Below, piece after piece: positions 36,501-45,216 of a stretch of 64,000 nt of DNA. The position numbers were made by a program, and so were the translations under genes. The notes beneath the pieces were generated by a model. That model saw only the letters and a list, made by a program, of their open reading frames with translations, was not told where the DNA came from and searched no databases. Every line of letters begins with the position of its first letter. Position 1 is the stretch's first letter. Origin of the DNA: Pseudomonas marvdashtae (GTDB lineage: Bacteria > Pseudomonadota > Gammaproteobacteria > Pseudomonadales > Pseudomonadaceae); NCBI RefSeq assembly GCF_014268655.2, contig NZ_JABWQX020000001.1:186001-250000 (forward strand), written 5' to 3'.

Positions 36501-39474
36501 CAGCGAGGCCTTTTTTCAAGAGGCGCAACGGGCCCATGAAGCGCTGATCGACATGCTTGATGAGCTGGCGGCCGGGCAGAATGTGAATCCGCAACCCGCA
36601 CGCGTCCAGGCCCTGCGCAGCCTGCTTGAAGAGAGTCTCGACCCGGGCGCCACGGGACTGATCCGCAGCGATGGCAGTCGCACCCTGAGCATCCGCGAAC
36701 TGAGCCACGCGACGGCCGAAATGGAGCGCAGCGCCCCCGCCGACACTTCGGTAGACGATGACATCGCGGCGATTTTTCTCGAAGAGGCCCAGGATATTCT
36801 CGAAAGTGCCGCTCAAGCCTTGCAGCGCTGGCTCGCCGACCCGGACAACGGCGCACCGTTGTCATCGCTGCAACGCGACTTGCATACCCTCAAGGGTGGT
36901 GCGCGCATGGCGGATATCCGGCCGGTAAGCGACCTCGCCCAAGAGCTGGAGAATCTCTACGAAGGGCTGGTGGACCGCCGCTACAGCTACAGCGCGGAGC
37001 TGGCGCAGTTGCTCAACAGCAGCCACGAACGCCTCGATCTGTTGCTTGGGCAGTTGCAGCAAGGTCAGCCGTTGGGGGATCCGGTTGCGCTGATCGACGC
37101 GATCCACCGGTTCCGTCAGGACAGGCCTAACGCCATCGAGACGCCAGGCTCGGGTTCGAGCGATGCGGCCGGGCACGATCCGGAGCTGCTGGAAATCTTC
37201 CTTGAGGAGGGGTTCGACATCCTCGAGAGTTCCGGCGCGGCGTTGCTGCGTTGGCAGGAAGATCCGGCGAACCGCCAGGCCGTGGAAACGCTGCTGCGAG
37301 ATTTGCACACGCTCAAGGGTGGAGCGCGGATGGTGGAAATCGCGCCCATCGGCGATCTCGCCCACGAGCTTGAAAACCTTTATGAAGGTTTGTCGGCAGG
37401 CCTGTTGCAGCCAAGCCCGGCGCTCTTCAGCTTGCTGCAGGGCAGCCATGACCGGCTGGCGCAAATGCTCGACGCGGTTCGCGCCGGCCAGCCGTGTCCG
37501 CCAGGCGATCGATTGATTGCGCGGATCCAGGCCGTGAACCATCCGCAGGGCGGCGAGGCCCCCGCGACCGTTGCGGCTGCGGAACCGGCGTTGCTCCAGG
37601 CCCCGGCGCCTTTGCTGACGCGAGCCGAGCCCGTCGCGTCAAGCGACGGTGCGGACATGGTCAAGGTCTCCGCCGAATTGCTCGACGATCTGGTGAATCT
37701 GGCCGGTGAAACCTCGATTTTCCGTGGCCGCATCGAACAGCAGGTCAACGATGCCCGCACCGCCCTGAGCGAGATGGAAACCACCATCGAGCGCATGCGC
37801 GACCAGTTGCGCCGCCTGGATACCGAAACCCAGGGGCGGATTCTCAGTCGCCAACAGGAGGAGGCCGAACGGTTGGGCTACGAAGAGTTCGACCCGCTGG
37901 AAATGGATCGTCACTCCCAGTTGCAGCAATTGTCCCGGGCGCTGTTCGAGTCCGCCTCGGACCTGGTCGACCTCAAGGAAACCCTTGATCGCAGCAACCA
38001 CGACGCGGAAAACCTGTTGCAACAGCAAGGGCGCATCAACACCGAACTCCAAGAGGGCCTTATGCGTACGCGCATGGTGCCGTTCGAGCGAATGCTGCCG
38101 CGCCTCAAACGCATCGTGCGGCAAGTGGCGCAGGAGCTGGGCAAGGACGTTGAGTTCGTGGTCGGCAACGCCGAGGGCGAGATGGACCGTAACGTGCTCG
38201 AGCGCATGGCCGCACCGCTGGAGCATATGCTGCGTAACGCCGTTGACCATGGCCTTGAGCCGGCCGATGTGCGGATCGCCGCGGGCAAACCCGCCCGGGG
38301 ACGAATCAGCCTCGACCTCTCCCGGGAGGGCGGCGACATCATTTTCGACATACGTGACGACGGTGCCGGTGTGCCGCTGGACGCGGTGCGGCGCAAGGCG
38401 GTCAAGCGTGGCTTGTTGTCGCCAGACAGCGACATGAGCGATCGCGACGTGTTGCAATTCATCTTGCAGCCCGGGTTCTCCACCGCCGAAAAAATCACCC
38501 AGATATCCGGGCGTGGCGTCGGCATGGACGTTGTCCATGAAGAGGTGCGGCAGTTGGGCGGCAGCATGGCCATCGACTCCACGCCGGGGCAGGGCGTGCA
38601 TTTTCGCATTCGCCTGCCATTCACCGTGGCGGTTAACCGGGCCTTGATGGTGCAGTGTCACGAAGACCAGTACGCCATTCCGCTGAACACCATTGAAAGC
38701 ATCGTCCGGGTGCTGCCCGCCGAGCTGGACGGCTATTACCAGCTCGACCCGCCGGTCTACACCTATGCCGGGCAGCGTTATGAGTTGTGCTACCTCGGCG
38801 AGCTGCTGAAAACCGGCGCTCGCCCGAAATTGCTGGGCCAGAGCCAACCCTTGCCGGTGCTGCTGGTGCAGTGCAATGAGCGGCATATTGCCGTGCAGGT
38901 GGACGCCACCACCGGGACCCGGGAAATCGTGGTCAAGAGCCTTGGTCCGCAATTTTCGGCGGTCCGGGGCCTGTCGGGAGCGACGATCCTGGGGGACGGC
39001 CGGGTGGTACTGATCCTTGACCTGCTGGCGCCGATCCGCGCTTTGCCACACCAGGTCCCGCGTCGCGATGGACGCGCGCAAGGCGAGAGTGAACCTCAGC
39101 GTCCGCTGTTGGTTTTGGTGGTGGACGACTCTGTGACCGTGCGCAAGGTCACCAGCCGCCTGCTGGAGCGCCATGGCATGCACGTGCTCACCGCCAAGGA
39201 CGGTGTGGACGCCATGGCGTTGCTGGCCGAGCACTCTCCGGACCTGATGCTGCTGGACATCGAGATGCCGCGCATGGATGGCTTCGAAGTGGCGGCGCAA
39301 GTGCGCAACGATCCGCGCCTGGCACATCTGCCGATCATCATGATCACCTCCCGCACCGGCCAGAAACACCGCGACCGCGCCACGGCAATCGGTGTCAACG
39401 ACTACCTGGGCAAGCCTTACCAAGAGTCGGTGTTGCTCGACAGCATTGCGTACTGGAGCAAAAACCATGCATGA
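33547..39474 (+). CDS. chpA: Hybrid chemotaxis kinase ChpA with multiple phosphotransfer domains
   Basis: A 1975-residue CheA-type kinase. Histidine phosphotransfer sites are visible as HQVHGS (His49), HTLKGS (His670, His808) and HTLKGG (His1113, His1254). Two further repeats align with threonine at the phospho-position: LTQVRGALAM (Thr475) and LTTLGEGAHL (Thr950). Then follow the dimerisation helix (from about 1370), the ATPase domain (HMLRNAVDHGLE, DDGAGVP, GRGVGMDVV), a CheW domain and a C-terminal receiver with Asp1904. P. aeruginosa ChpA is longer (about 2470 residues as recalled). ATG 33547 is chosen for its GGAG; GTG 33541 is two codons earlier. Confidence 0.95.
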   Translation: MGDRHDYVALEWVKGEIAETLKQAHLALNRLVDDPQASDALAQCLACIHQVHGSLQMVEFYGAALLAEEMEQLCGALQSDRIAHRDEAISLLRQALGQLPIYLDRVQGARRDLPLVVLPLINDLRSARGESLLSETSLFSPQLPDIAPLGEDALKRLEPADLPGTLRKLRQTLQVALVGLLREQDDATHLGYLAKVFHRLETLCAGAPLNVLWQVASALVEGMRDARIGNSPALRSLFKDADKELKRLLEQGIAGINQPAPPHLVKSLLFYIAKAEHPSGQMQIMKERYSLDDALPDGAMVDEERARLAGPDRDAMRSVLAALCEELVRVKERLDLFVRSDRQHASELDSLLAPLRQIADTLAVLGFGQPRKVIIDQLAVVLSLAQGQRDPDDATLMDVAGALLYVEATLAGMVGTVEPESRDDSPLPTTDLTQIHQIVIKEAHTCLQQAKDMIVDYIDADWNSEQLEALPGLLTQVRGALAMIPLSRAASLVEACNGSIHEHLLLDHAQPGWEELDHLADVITGLEYYLERLSEDPHKPAEGLLDEVERSLGALGYSPDEARVPVLDDVLSPNEAQVMQDLQELDDPQTVQSLAEVLASPVSAVNPPARNMPASLLPPPRDESPVDDELREVFLEETAEVLEVLHEYLPRWAAHSDDHVALTELRRAFHTLKGSGRMVRALILGELAWAVENLLNRVLERSVEPGTSVRQLVEETVQLLPELVADFAASHQRQRDDVDRLAARAHALAKGSDEEDDDEQDVAALDPLLLKIFDNEAQAHLATLNRFLDQAAEQLPLQAGDELQRALHTLKGSASMAGVAPIAELAGVMDEMAREYRAHLLALDLDEVELLLEGEGLLRRGLRQLHSEPLAPIPGAVDLIQRARALLAERLQAAHDSPDQGVRTKRDTQLINNFLAQGMDILLDAESLLQRWQQHPAESQELSALLDELTTLGEGAHLADLHPVDELCEALLDLYGAVEESSLAVSEAFFQEAQRAHEALIDMLDELAAGQNVNPQPARVQALRSLLEESLDPGATGLIRSDGSRTLSIRELSHATAEMERSAPADTSVDDDIAAIFLEEAQDILESAAQALQRWLADPDNGAPLSSLQRDLHTLKGGARMADIRPVSDLAQELENLYEGLVDRRYSYSAELAQLLNSSHERLDLLLGQLQQGQPLGDPVALIDAIHRFRQDRPNAIETPGSGSSDAAGHDPELLEIFLEEGFDILESSGAALLRWQEDPANRQAVETLLRDLHTLKGGARMVEIAPIGDLAHELENLYEGLSAGLLQPSPALFSLLQGSHDRLAQMLDAVRAGQPCPPGDRLIARIQAVNHPQGGEAPATVAAAEPALLQAPAPLLTRAEPVASSDGADMVKVSAELLDDLVNLAGETSIFRGRIEQQVNDARTALSEMETTIERMRDQLRRLDTETQGRILSRQQEEAERLGYEEFDPLEMDRHSQLQQLSRALFESASDLVDLKETLDRSNHDAENLLQQQGRINTELQEGLMRTRMVPFERMLPRLKRIVRQVAQELGKDVEFVVGNAEGEMDRNVLERMAAPLEHMLRNAVDHGLEPADVRIAAGKPARGRISLDLSREGGDIIFDIRDDGAGVPLDAVRRKAVKRGLLSPDSDMSDRDVLQFILQPGFSTAEKITQISGRGVGMDVVHEEVRQLGGSMAIDSTPGQGVHFRIRLPFTVAVNRALMVQCHEDQYAIPLNTIESIVRVLPAELDGYYQLDPPVYTYAGQRYELCYLGELLKTGARPKLLGQSQPLPVLLVQCNERHIAVQVDATTGTREIVVKSLGPQFSAVRGLSGATILGDGRVVLILDLLAPIRALPHQVPRRDGRAQGESEPQRPLLVLVVDDSVTVRKVTSRLLERHGMHVLTAKDGVDAMALLAEHSPDLMLLDIEMPRMDGFEVAAQVRNDPRLAHLPIIMITSRTGQKHRDRATAIGVNDYLGKPYQESVLLDSIAYWSKNHA

Positions 39475-39937
39475 CTCTCGCGCCAGTCATCTCACTGGGC
39501 TATTGCTGCCCTTGGCGGACCGGCACCTGATCCTGCCCAACGTGGCGGTGGCCGAACTGATCGATTACCAGAGCAGCGCGTTCGATCTGGACACCCCGCC
39601 GTGGTTCCTGGGCTGGGTGAGCTGGCGTGAACGGCAAATCCCGCTGCTGAGCTTCGAGTCGGCCTGCGGCCAGAAAACCGTGATGGGCGAGCGCGTGCGC
39701 ATCGTCGTGCTCAACGCCCTGGGCGGTCGGCCGCAGCTGCGCTTCATCGCGCTGCTGGTGCAAGGCATTCCGCGCTCCTGCAAGCTCGACACCCAGTTGA
39801 GCTACGTCGACGTGCCGCTGTGCGGGCTGGAACAAGCGGCGGTGCAAGTGGGGGAACATGTGGCGAAAGTGCCGGATTTGTTGGCGTTGGAAGAGTTGGT
39901 GGTTGCTGCTGGGCTGGTTCAGCACTTCGTCAGTTGA
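39467..39937 (+). CDS. chpC: CheW-like protein ChpC
   Basis: A 156-residue CheW-type domain (LGWVSWRERQIPLLSFE) linked to the Pil-Chp system; in P. aeruginosa ChpC is a second adaptor. The ATG overlaps the chpA end by eight bases, so translation is probably coupled. The methylesterase gene chpB, which separates chpA from chpC in P. aeruginosa, is missing. The longer frame from 39392 is internal to chpA and rejected. Confidence 0.88.
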   Translation: MHDSRASHLTGLLLPLADRHLILPNVAVAELIDYQSSAFDLDTPPWFLGWVSWRERQIPLLSFESACGQKTVMGERVRIVVLNALGGRPQLRFIALLVQGIPRSCKLDTQLSYVDVPLCGLEQAAVQVGEHVAKVPDLLALEELVVAAGLVQHFVS

Positions 39938-39957
39938 ATCGAGTCCGATATCAGGTT

Positions 39958-39981
39958 GATCGTACCCGTGTGGGTACGATC
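39958..39981. repeat. Perfect 24-bp palindrome after chpC
   Basis: GATCGTACCC and GGGTACGATC flank GTGT. It lies between the convergent chpC and the orphan gene at 40001, has no T-run, and resembles a variant of the GATCGTTCCCACG repeat arm. It may serve as a transcription end point. Confidence 0.6.
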
Positions 39982-40000
39982 GTGGATGAGAGCGTGCTCA

Positions 40001-40489
40001 CTATCGGGTGGCAGTAGGCCAAGAGTCCATGGGTCTTTCTCTGACACAAATATTGTCAAACTCAATTAAAAACGGTTCCAAATGGCGAGGCCCGCTGAGC
40101 CCAATCCAAAGTTCCGCACTGGGGACCATGTTGGAGCCAAATTCACGTCCTGTTAGCCATTGATTGACCGGCGTATTAGTCTCTACTGGCGTAGAGGCCA
40201 TAACCCATCTATTGGGATCTGTGACTTTGATATAGAAAAATTCCGACGGGGCGCTAACGATACGATAGTCAAAAGAAAACCAATAGGGCGTGCCGGGGAC
40301 CATGTCGAATACTTTGTGAAGAGCTGGCATGACTTTTTCGGCGACGTACATGTTTGCCTGACCAGACCAATACCCATTTTTCCCATCTGTCTTCAGTTCA
40401 CCTTTTGATGCTCCGGGTCCGTTCTCCCATCCATTTCGCTTAATTACTTCGGTAGCGCCCTCAAATGTTGTGCAAGGCTGATAACTCAT
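40001..40489 (-). CDS. Orphan protein, possible beta-sandwich (jelly-roll) fold
   Basis: A 162-residue protein that I do not recognise. AGGAG seven bases before the ATG supports real translation. The sequence alternates aromatic and polar residues (NGWENGPG, PYWFSFDYRIV, AELWIGLSG) and ends LIEFDNICVRERP, a pattern often seen at the end of jelly-roll carbohydrate-binding domains; that fold is a guess. No signal peptide or membrane segment is visible. Base composition is clearly more AT-rich and codon use less biased than in neighbours, suggesting horizontal acquisition. It lies alone between chpC and the mdc operon. Confidence 0.7.
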   Translation of the reverse strand: MSYQPCTTFEGATEVIKRNGWENGPGASKGELKTDGKNGYWSGQANMYVAEKVMPALHKVFDMVPGTPYWFSFDYRIVSAPSEFFYIKVTDPNRWVMASTPVETNTPVNQWLTGREFGSNMVPSAELWIGLSGPRHLEPFLIEFDNICVRERPMDSWPTATR

Positions 40490-40569
40490 GATGCTCTCCT
40501 GTCCATCGAGTGACAGCGTTCCAAGAACGCGGTCGGTTGATTTGGCTCTGCAACCGGCACATTTGCTAC

Positions 40570-40604
40570 TGTCAGAGTTGACAGGTCGGTGTCTTTAACC
40601 GACA
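40570..40604. promoter_or_regulatory. Two inverted repeats upstream of mdcA (candidate operator)
   Basis: CTGTCA-GAGT-TGACAG (40570-40585) is directly followed by GTCGGT-N7-ACCGAC (40586-40604). They lie in the 237-bp gap between the orphan gene and mdcA, where the LysR-type regulator MdcR would be expected to bind. No binding-site consensus was matched. Confidence 0.35.
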
Positions 40605-40726
40605 GGTGGACATTGGGTGCGCCGAACCATTACCCCAACCGTAACGATCCGCCACCCAGCTTGATTGATACCCTCGCCCCAACCCTCCTAATGTGACCCC
40701 CACGACAGCGAAACCGTGGAGTGATC

Positions 40727-42397
40727 ATGACAACAACAATATCCCCCGACTCGCGCTGGACGCGGCGGCGCAGCGAAAAGCAGCGGCGTCTCGGGCTGGT
40801 GAAGGGGCTGGCCGACGGTGTGGTGCTGCCCACCGACAAGATCATTGCCGCGCTGGAGGCGTTGATCCTGCCCGGCGACCGTGTGGTGCTGGAGGGCAAT
40901 AACCAGAAGCAGGCGGATTTCCTGTCGCGGTCGCTGGCGAAAGTCGACCCTTCAAAACTGCACGATCTGCACATGATCATGCCCAGCGTTGGCCGGTCCG
41001 AGCACTTGGACCTGTTTGAGCGCGGCATCGCCCGCAAGCTCGATTTCTCCTTCGCCGGCACCCAGAGCCTGCGTATCAGCCAACTGCTTGAAGATGGCTT
41101 GCTGGAAATCGGCGCGATCCACACCTACATCGAACTCTATGCCCGGCTGGTGGTGGACCTGATCCCCAACGTGGTGCTCTCGGCCGGTTTCATGGCCGAC
41201 CGCGCCGGCAATATCTACACCGGCCCCAGCACCGAAGACACCCCGGCGCTGATCGAACCGGCGGCGTTCAGCGATGGCATCGTCATCGTCCAGGTCAATC
41301 AATTGGTAGACGACGTCAGCGACCTGCCGCGGGTGGATATCCCGGCGTCCTGGGTCGATTTCGTGGTGGTGGCCGACAAGCCGTTCTACATCGAGCCGCT
41401 GTTCACCCGCGATCCGCGCCACATCAAGCCGGTGCATGTGCTGATGGCGATGATGGCGATCCGTGGGATCTACGAAAAACACAACGTCCAATCCCTCAAT
41501 CACGGCATTGGCTTCAACACCGCCGCCATCGAATTGATCCTGCCGACCTACGGCGAATCCCTTGGTTTGAAGGGCAAGATCTGCCGCAACTGGACCCTCA
41601 ATCCGCACCCGACCCTGATCCCCGCCATCGAAAGTGGATGGGTCGAAAGTGTGCATTGCTTCGGCACCGAGCTGGGCATGGAAAACTACATCGCCGCCCG
41701 CCCCGACGTGTTCTTTACCGGGCACGACGGCTCGCTGCGCTCCAATCGCATGGTCTGCCAACTGGCCGGGCAGTACGCGGTGGACCTGTTCATCGGCGCC
41801 ACCCTGCAAGTGGACGGCGACGGCCATTCCTCCACCGTGACGCGTGGCCGCTTGGCCGGTTTCGGCGGAGCGCCGAACATGGGCCATGACCCGCGCGGTC
41901 GCCGTCACGGTACGCCGGCGTGGCTCGACATGCGCCACGGCGATGGCGAGGCGCCGTTGCTCGAGCGCGGCAAGAAACTGGTGGTGCAGATGGTCGAGAC
42001 GTTCCAGGAGGGCGGCAAACCCACTTTCGTCGAGACCCTCGACGCGGTGGACGTGGCAAAGAAAGCCGGCATGCCCCTGGCGCCGATCATGATCTACGGC
42101 GACGACGTCACCCATCTGCTCACCGAAGAGGGCATCGCCTACCTGTACAAGGCCCGCTCGCTGGAAGAGCGCCAGGCGATGATCGCCGCAGTGGCCGGGG
42201 TCACCGCCATCGGCTTGCGCCATGACCCGAAAGACACCGCGCGCATGCGCCGTGAAGGGTTGATTGCCTTGCCCGAAGACCTCGGCATCCGCCGTACCGA
42301 CGCCACCCGCGAGCTGCTCGCGGCCAAGAGCGTCGCTGACCTGGTGGAATGGTCCGGTGGCCTCTACAACCCGCCCGCCAAGTTCAGGAGCTGGTAA
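40727..42397 (+). CDS. mdcA: Malonate decarboxylase subunit alpha (acetyl-S-ACP:malonate ACP transferase)
   Basis: A 556-residue subunit that swaps acetate for malonate on the acyl carrier protein MdcC. It is homologous to CoA/ACP transferases; conserved stretches include LVKGLADGVVLP, GIGFNTAAIELILPTYGE and HCFGTELGMENYIAARPDVF. ATG 40727 is chosen because TGGAG sits seven bases upstream; GTG 40721 is alternative. It opens a tight operon of nine genes. Confidence 0.96.
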   Translation: MTTTISPDSRWTRRRSEKQRRLGLVKGLADGVVLPTDKIIAALEALILPGDRVVLEGNNQKQADFLSRSLAKVDPSKLHDLHMIMPSVGRSEHLDLFERGIARKLDFSFAGTQSLRISQLLEDGLLEIGAIHTYIELYARLVVDLIPNVVLSAGFMADRAGNIYTGPSTEDTPALIEPAAFSDGIVIVQVNQLVDDVSDLPRVDIPASWVDFVVVADKPFYIEPLFTRDPRHIKPVHVLMAMMAIRGIYEKHNVQSLNHGIGFNTAAIELILPTYGESLGLKGKICRNWTLNPHPTLIPAIESGWVESVHCFGTELGMENYIAARPDVFFTGHDGSLRSNRMVCQLAGQYAVDLFIGATLQVDGDGHSSTVTRGRLAGFGGAPNMGHDPRGRRHGTPAWLDMRHGDGEAPLLERGKKLVVQMVETFQEGGKPTFVETLDAVDVAKKAGMPLAPIMIYGDDVTHLLTEEGIAYLYKARSLEERQAMIAAVAGVTAIGLRHDPKDTARMRREGLIALPEDLGIRRTDATRELLAAKSVADLVEWSGGLYNPPAKFRSW

Positions 42398-43273
42398 ATG
42401 CGCGCCCTAAACCTGCAACCCCAAACATTATCCCTCGCTGAGCGCTTGGCCGACCTGGCGGTGGACGCGCTGATCGACGAAGCCGACTTGTCGCCCAAGC
42501 CGGCCCTGGTAGACCGTCGCGGCAGCGGTGCCCACACCGATTTGCACCTGGGCCTGATGCACGCTTCGGCGCTGTCGTTGTGGCCGGCCTTCAAAGAGAT
42601 GGCCGAAGCCGCGTTGGTCTGCGGCGAGATCGGCCTGCCACTGCGCGAAGCTCTCGGCCGGATCGGCCGTGAAGGCGAAGCCGCGATGCTGGCGACCACG
42701 GGCGGGGTGAATACCCACCGGGGTGCGATCTGGGCCTTGGGCCTGCTCGTGGCGGCGGCGGCGCTGGAACCTGAATCCAACGTCGCCGGCGCCGTCACCC
42801 TGCGTGCTGCCCGCCTGGCCTTGCTCAACGACCGTTATGCGCCCCAACCCTTGAGCCACGGCGCCCAAGTCGCCCAGCGCTACGGTGCGCGCGGTGCCCG
42901 GGAGGAAGCGCAACTGGCGTTCCCGGCCATCACCGGCCTGGGCCTGCCGCAACTCAAGCGCAGTCGCGCGGCGGACGCGGGCGAACAGAACGCCCGGCTC
43001 GATGCCTTGCTGGCGATCATGACGACCCTGGCCGACACCTGCGTGCTCTACCGCGCCGGCGAAGCGGGTCTGCACGCCATGCAGCAAGGCGCCCAAGCCG
43101 TGCTGGCTGCCGGTGGCAGCGCGACTTTGGCGGGTCGCCGGCAATTGCACGCGCTGGACCAACAACTGATTGCCTTGAACGCCTCGCCCGGCGGCGCTGC
43201 CGACCTGCTTGCCGCCTGCCTGTTCCTCGACCGTCTCGAACGCGGCGATGGCCTCGTCCCTGGAGTGTGCTGA
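42398..43273 (+). CDS. mdcB: Triphosphoribosyl-dephospho-CoA synthase MdcB
   Basis: A 291-residue CitG/MdcB family enzyme that makes 2'-(5''-triphosphoribosyl)-3'-dephospho-CoA, the precursor of the MdcC prosthetic group. Family motifs include [17 protein letters not shown] and [13 protein letters not shown]. Its ATG abuts the mdcA stop, with AGGAG inside mdcA, and its stop overlaps the mdcC start (TGATG). Confidence 0.95.
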   Translation: MRALNLQPQTLSLAERLADLAVDALIDEADLSPKPALVDRRGSGAHTDLHLGLMHASALSLWPAFKEMAEAALVCGEIGLPLREALGRIGREGEAAMLATTGGVNTHRGAIWALGLLVAAAALEPESNVAGAVTLRAARLALLNDRYAPQPLSHGAQVAQRYGARGAREEAQLAFPAITGLGLPQLKRSRAADAGEQNARLDALLAIMTTLADTCVLYRAGEAGLHAMQQGAQAVLAAGGSATLAGRRQLHALDQQLIALNASPGGAADLLAACLFLDRLERGDGLVPGVC

Positions 43274-43572
43274 TGGAAACCTTATCCTTTGAATTTCCCG
43301 CCGGGCAGCCGCCACGGGGCCGGGCGCTGGTGGGCTGCGTCGGCTCGGGCGACCTGGAAGTGCTGATCGAACCAGGCTTGGCGGGCACGCTTGCGATTCA
43401 AGTGCAGACGTCGGTCAATGGCAGCGAGCAACGCTGGCGGCATCTGTTCGCGCGCATGTTCGACGGCCAGACGCCGCCTGCGATGATCATCGATATCCAC
43501 GATTTTGGCGCCACCCCCGGCGTGGTGCGCTTGCGCCTGGAACAAGGCTTCGAGGAGATCGGCCATGACTGA
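43273..43572 (+). CDS. mdcC: Malonate decarboxylase acyl carrier protein (delta subunit)
   Basis: A 99-residue carrier protein. The serine in VGCVGSGDLEVLIE (Ser25) is the expected attachment site of the phosphoribosyl-dephospho-CoA group. ATG 43273 overlaps the mdcB stop by one base. The frame overlaps mdcD by eight bases. Confidence 0.95.
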   Translation: METLSFEFPAGQPPRGRALVGCVGSGDLEVLIEPGLAGTLAIQVQTSVNGSEQRWRHLFARMFDGQTPPAMIIDIHDFGATPGVVRLRLEQGFEEIGHD

Positions 43573-44416
43573 CAGCGCCGCGTTGCTCAACAAGCATAGC
43601 TTCGTCGAACTCGGTGCCCGGCAGCGGGCCAAGGCCCTGCTCGATGAGGGTACGTTCCGCGAATTGCTCGACCCGTTCCAGCGTGTCATGTCGCCCTGGC
43701 TGCTGCGCCAGGGCGTGGTGCCGCAAAGCGATGACGGCGTGGTGATCGCCAAGGGCACCCTTGATGGTTTGCCGGTCGTTGTGGCGGCTATCGAAGGCGC
43801 ATTCCAGGGCGGCAGCCTTGGGGAAGTCGGCGGGGCAAAGATTGCCGGTGCGCTGGAGTTGGCCGCCGAAGACAATCGCAACGGCACTCCCACCCGCGCC
43901 GTGCTGCTGCTGGAAACCGGTGGCGTGCGGTTGCAGGAAGCCAACCTCGGGCTCGCGGCGATTGCCGAGATTCATTCGGCGATTGTCGACCTGCGCCAGT
44001 ACCAACCGGTAGTCGGCGTGGTGGCCGGCAGCGTCGGCTGCTTTGGCGGCATGTCGATCGCCGCCGGGTTGTGCAGTTATTTGCTGGTCACCCAAGAGGC
44101 GCGACTGGGGCTGAACGGCCCGCAGGTGATCGAGCAGGAGGCCGGTATCGATGAATACGATTCCCGCGACCGCCCTTTCATCTGGAGCCTGACTGGCGGC
44201 GAACAGCGTTTCGCCACTGGGCTGGTGGACCGTTACGTCGCCGATGACGTGGCACGGATTCGCCAACAGGTCGCCGAACTGCTGCACCTGGGCGTGCCCA
44301 CCGAGCACCGCAGCGCTCAGGCCGAGCTGTTCCTCCAGCGCCTGGCTCGCTTGGATACCGATGTGCAAATCGAACCGGCGACGGTTCGCCAGTTGTATCA
44401 GGGAGAACGTCCATGA
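43565..44416 (+). CDS. mdcD: Malonate decarboxylase subunit beta
   Basis: A 283-residue carboxyltransferase-family (crotonase-like) subunit that, with MdcE, decarboxylates malonyl-ACP to acetyl-ACP. It carries GAFQGGSLGEVGGAKI and GSVGCFGGMSIAAGL, the oxyanion-hole-type glycine motifs. The start ATG 43565 lies inside mdcC; the stop overlaps mdcE by four bases. Confidence 0.95.
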   Translation: MTDSAALLNKHSFVELGARQRAKALLDEGTFRELLDPFQRVMSPWLLRQGVVPQSDDGVVIAKGTLDGLPVVVAAIEGAFQGGSLGEVGGAKIAGALELAAEDNRNGTPTRAVLLLETGGVRLQEANLGLAAIAEIHSAIVDLRQYQPVVGVVAGSVGCFGGMSIAAGLCSYLLVTQEARLGLNGPQVIEQEAGIDEYDSRDRPFIWSLTGGEQRFATGLVDRYVADDVARIRQQVAELLHLGVPTEHRSAQAELFLQRLARLDTDVQIEPATVRQLYQGERP

Positions 44417-45216
44417 GTGCGTATTCGTTGAGGGGCTTGCGTTGGTTCGAGGCCCTGAGCGGCGGTGCCGCGCCGTTGGACGGCTTGCCCGCTTCGCTGA
44501 AAGTCGCCGATGTCCAACTGGGCGGGCAGCCGGCGCGGCTGCTGGCCGTCGTGGCCGATTCGGCCAACCGTTTTCCTCGGGCTCGCAACGGCGAAGTCGG
44601 GTTGCTCGAAGGGTGGGGCCTGGCCAAAGCCGTGGACGACGCCATCGAGGCCGACCGCAATGCCGCGGCCAAGCGAGCGTTGATCGCCATCGTCGATGTG
44701 CCTAGCCAGGCTTACGGCCGGCGCGAAGAAGCCCTCGGCATTCACCAGGCACTGGCCGGCGCAGCGGACAGTTACGCCCGCGCACGATTGGCCGGGCACC
44801 CGGTGATCGGCTTGTTGGTGGGCAAGGCCATGTCCGGCGCATTCCTGGCCCACGGCTACCAGGCCAACCGACTGATCGCCCTGCGCGATCCGGGCGTCAT
44901 GGTCCATGCCATGGGCAAGGCCTCGGCGGCCCGGGTGACCTTGCGCAGTGTCGAAGAGCTTGAAGCCTTGGCCGCGAGTGTGCCGCCGATGGCTTATGAC
45001 ATCGACAGTTTCGCCAGCCTGGGGCTGCTGTGGGAGTCCTTGTCGGTGGAACGGATCGAGCAACCTACGGCCACGGACCTGGCTCGGATCACTGATTGTC
45101 TGCAACAGGCGATCAATGACGTGGCCGGGGCGTCTCGGGATTTAAGCGGGCGCCTCGGTGCGACCCACCGGGCGGCCTCCAGTACGGTTCGCCAATTGTT
45201 GAGAGCGCAGTGGTGA
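44413..45216 (+). CDS. mdcE: Malonate decarboxylase subunit gamma
   Basis: A 267-residue second decarboxylase subunit with DVPSQAYGRREEALGIH, GLLVGKAMSGAFL and a VHAMGKASAARVT segment. Its ATG overlaps the mdcD stop (ATGA), and its stop overlaps the mdcG start. Confidence 0.95.
   Translation: MSAYSLRGLRWFEALSGGAAPLDGLPASLKVADVQLGGQPARLLAVVADSANRFPRARNGEVGLLEGWGLAKAVDDAIEADRNAAAKRALIAIVDVPSQAYGRREEALGIHQALAGAADSYARARLAGHPVIGLLVGKAMSGAFLAHGYQANRLIALRDPGVMVHAMGKASAARVTLRSVEELEALAASVPPMAYDIDSFASLGLLWESLSVERIEQPTATDLARITDCLQQAINDVAGASRDLSGRLGATHRAASSTVRQLLRAQW

Noticed and set aside
34414..39468. Several minus-strand frames of 200-609 codons opposite chpA.
   Set aside because: All are antisense shadows of the repeated acidic Hpt and kinase domains, without start signals.
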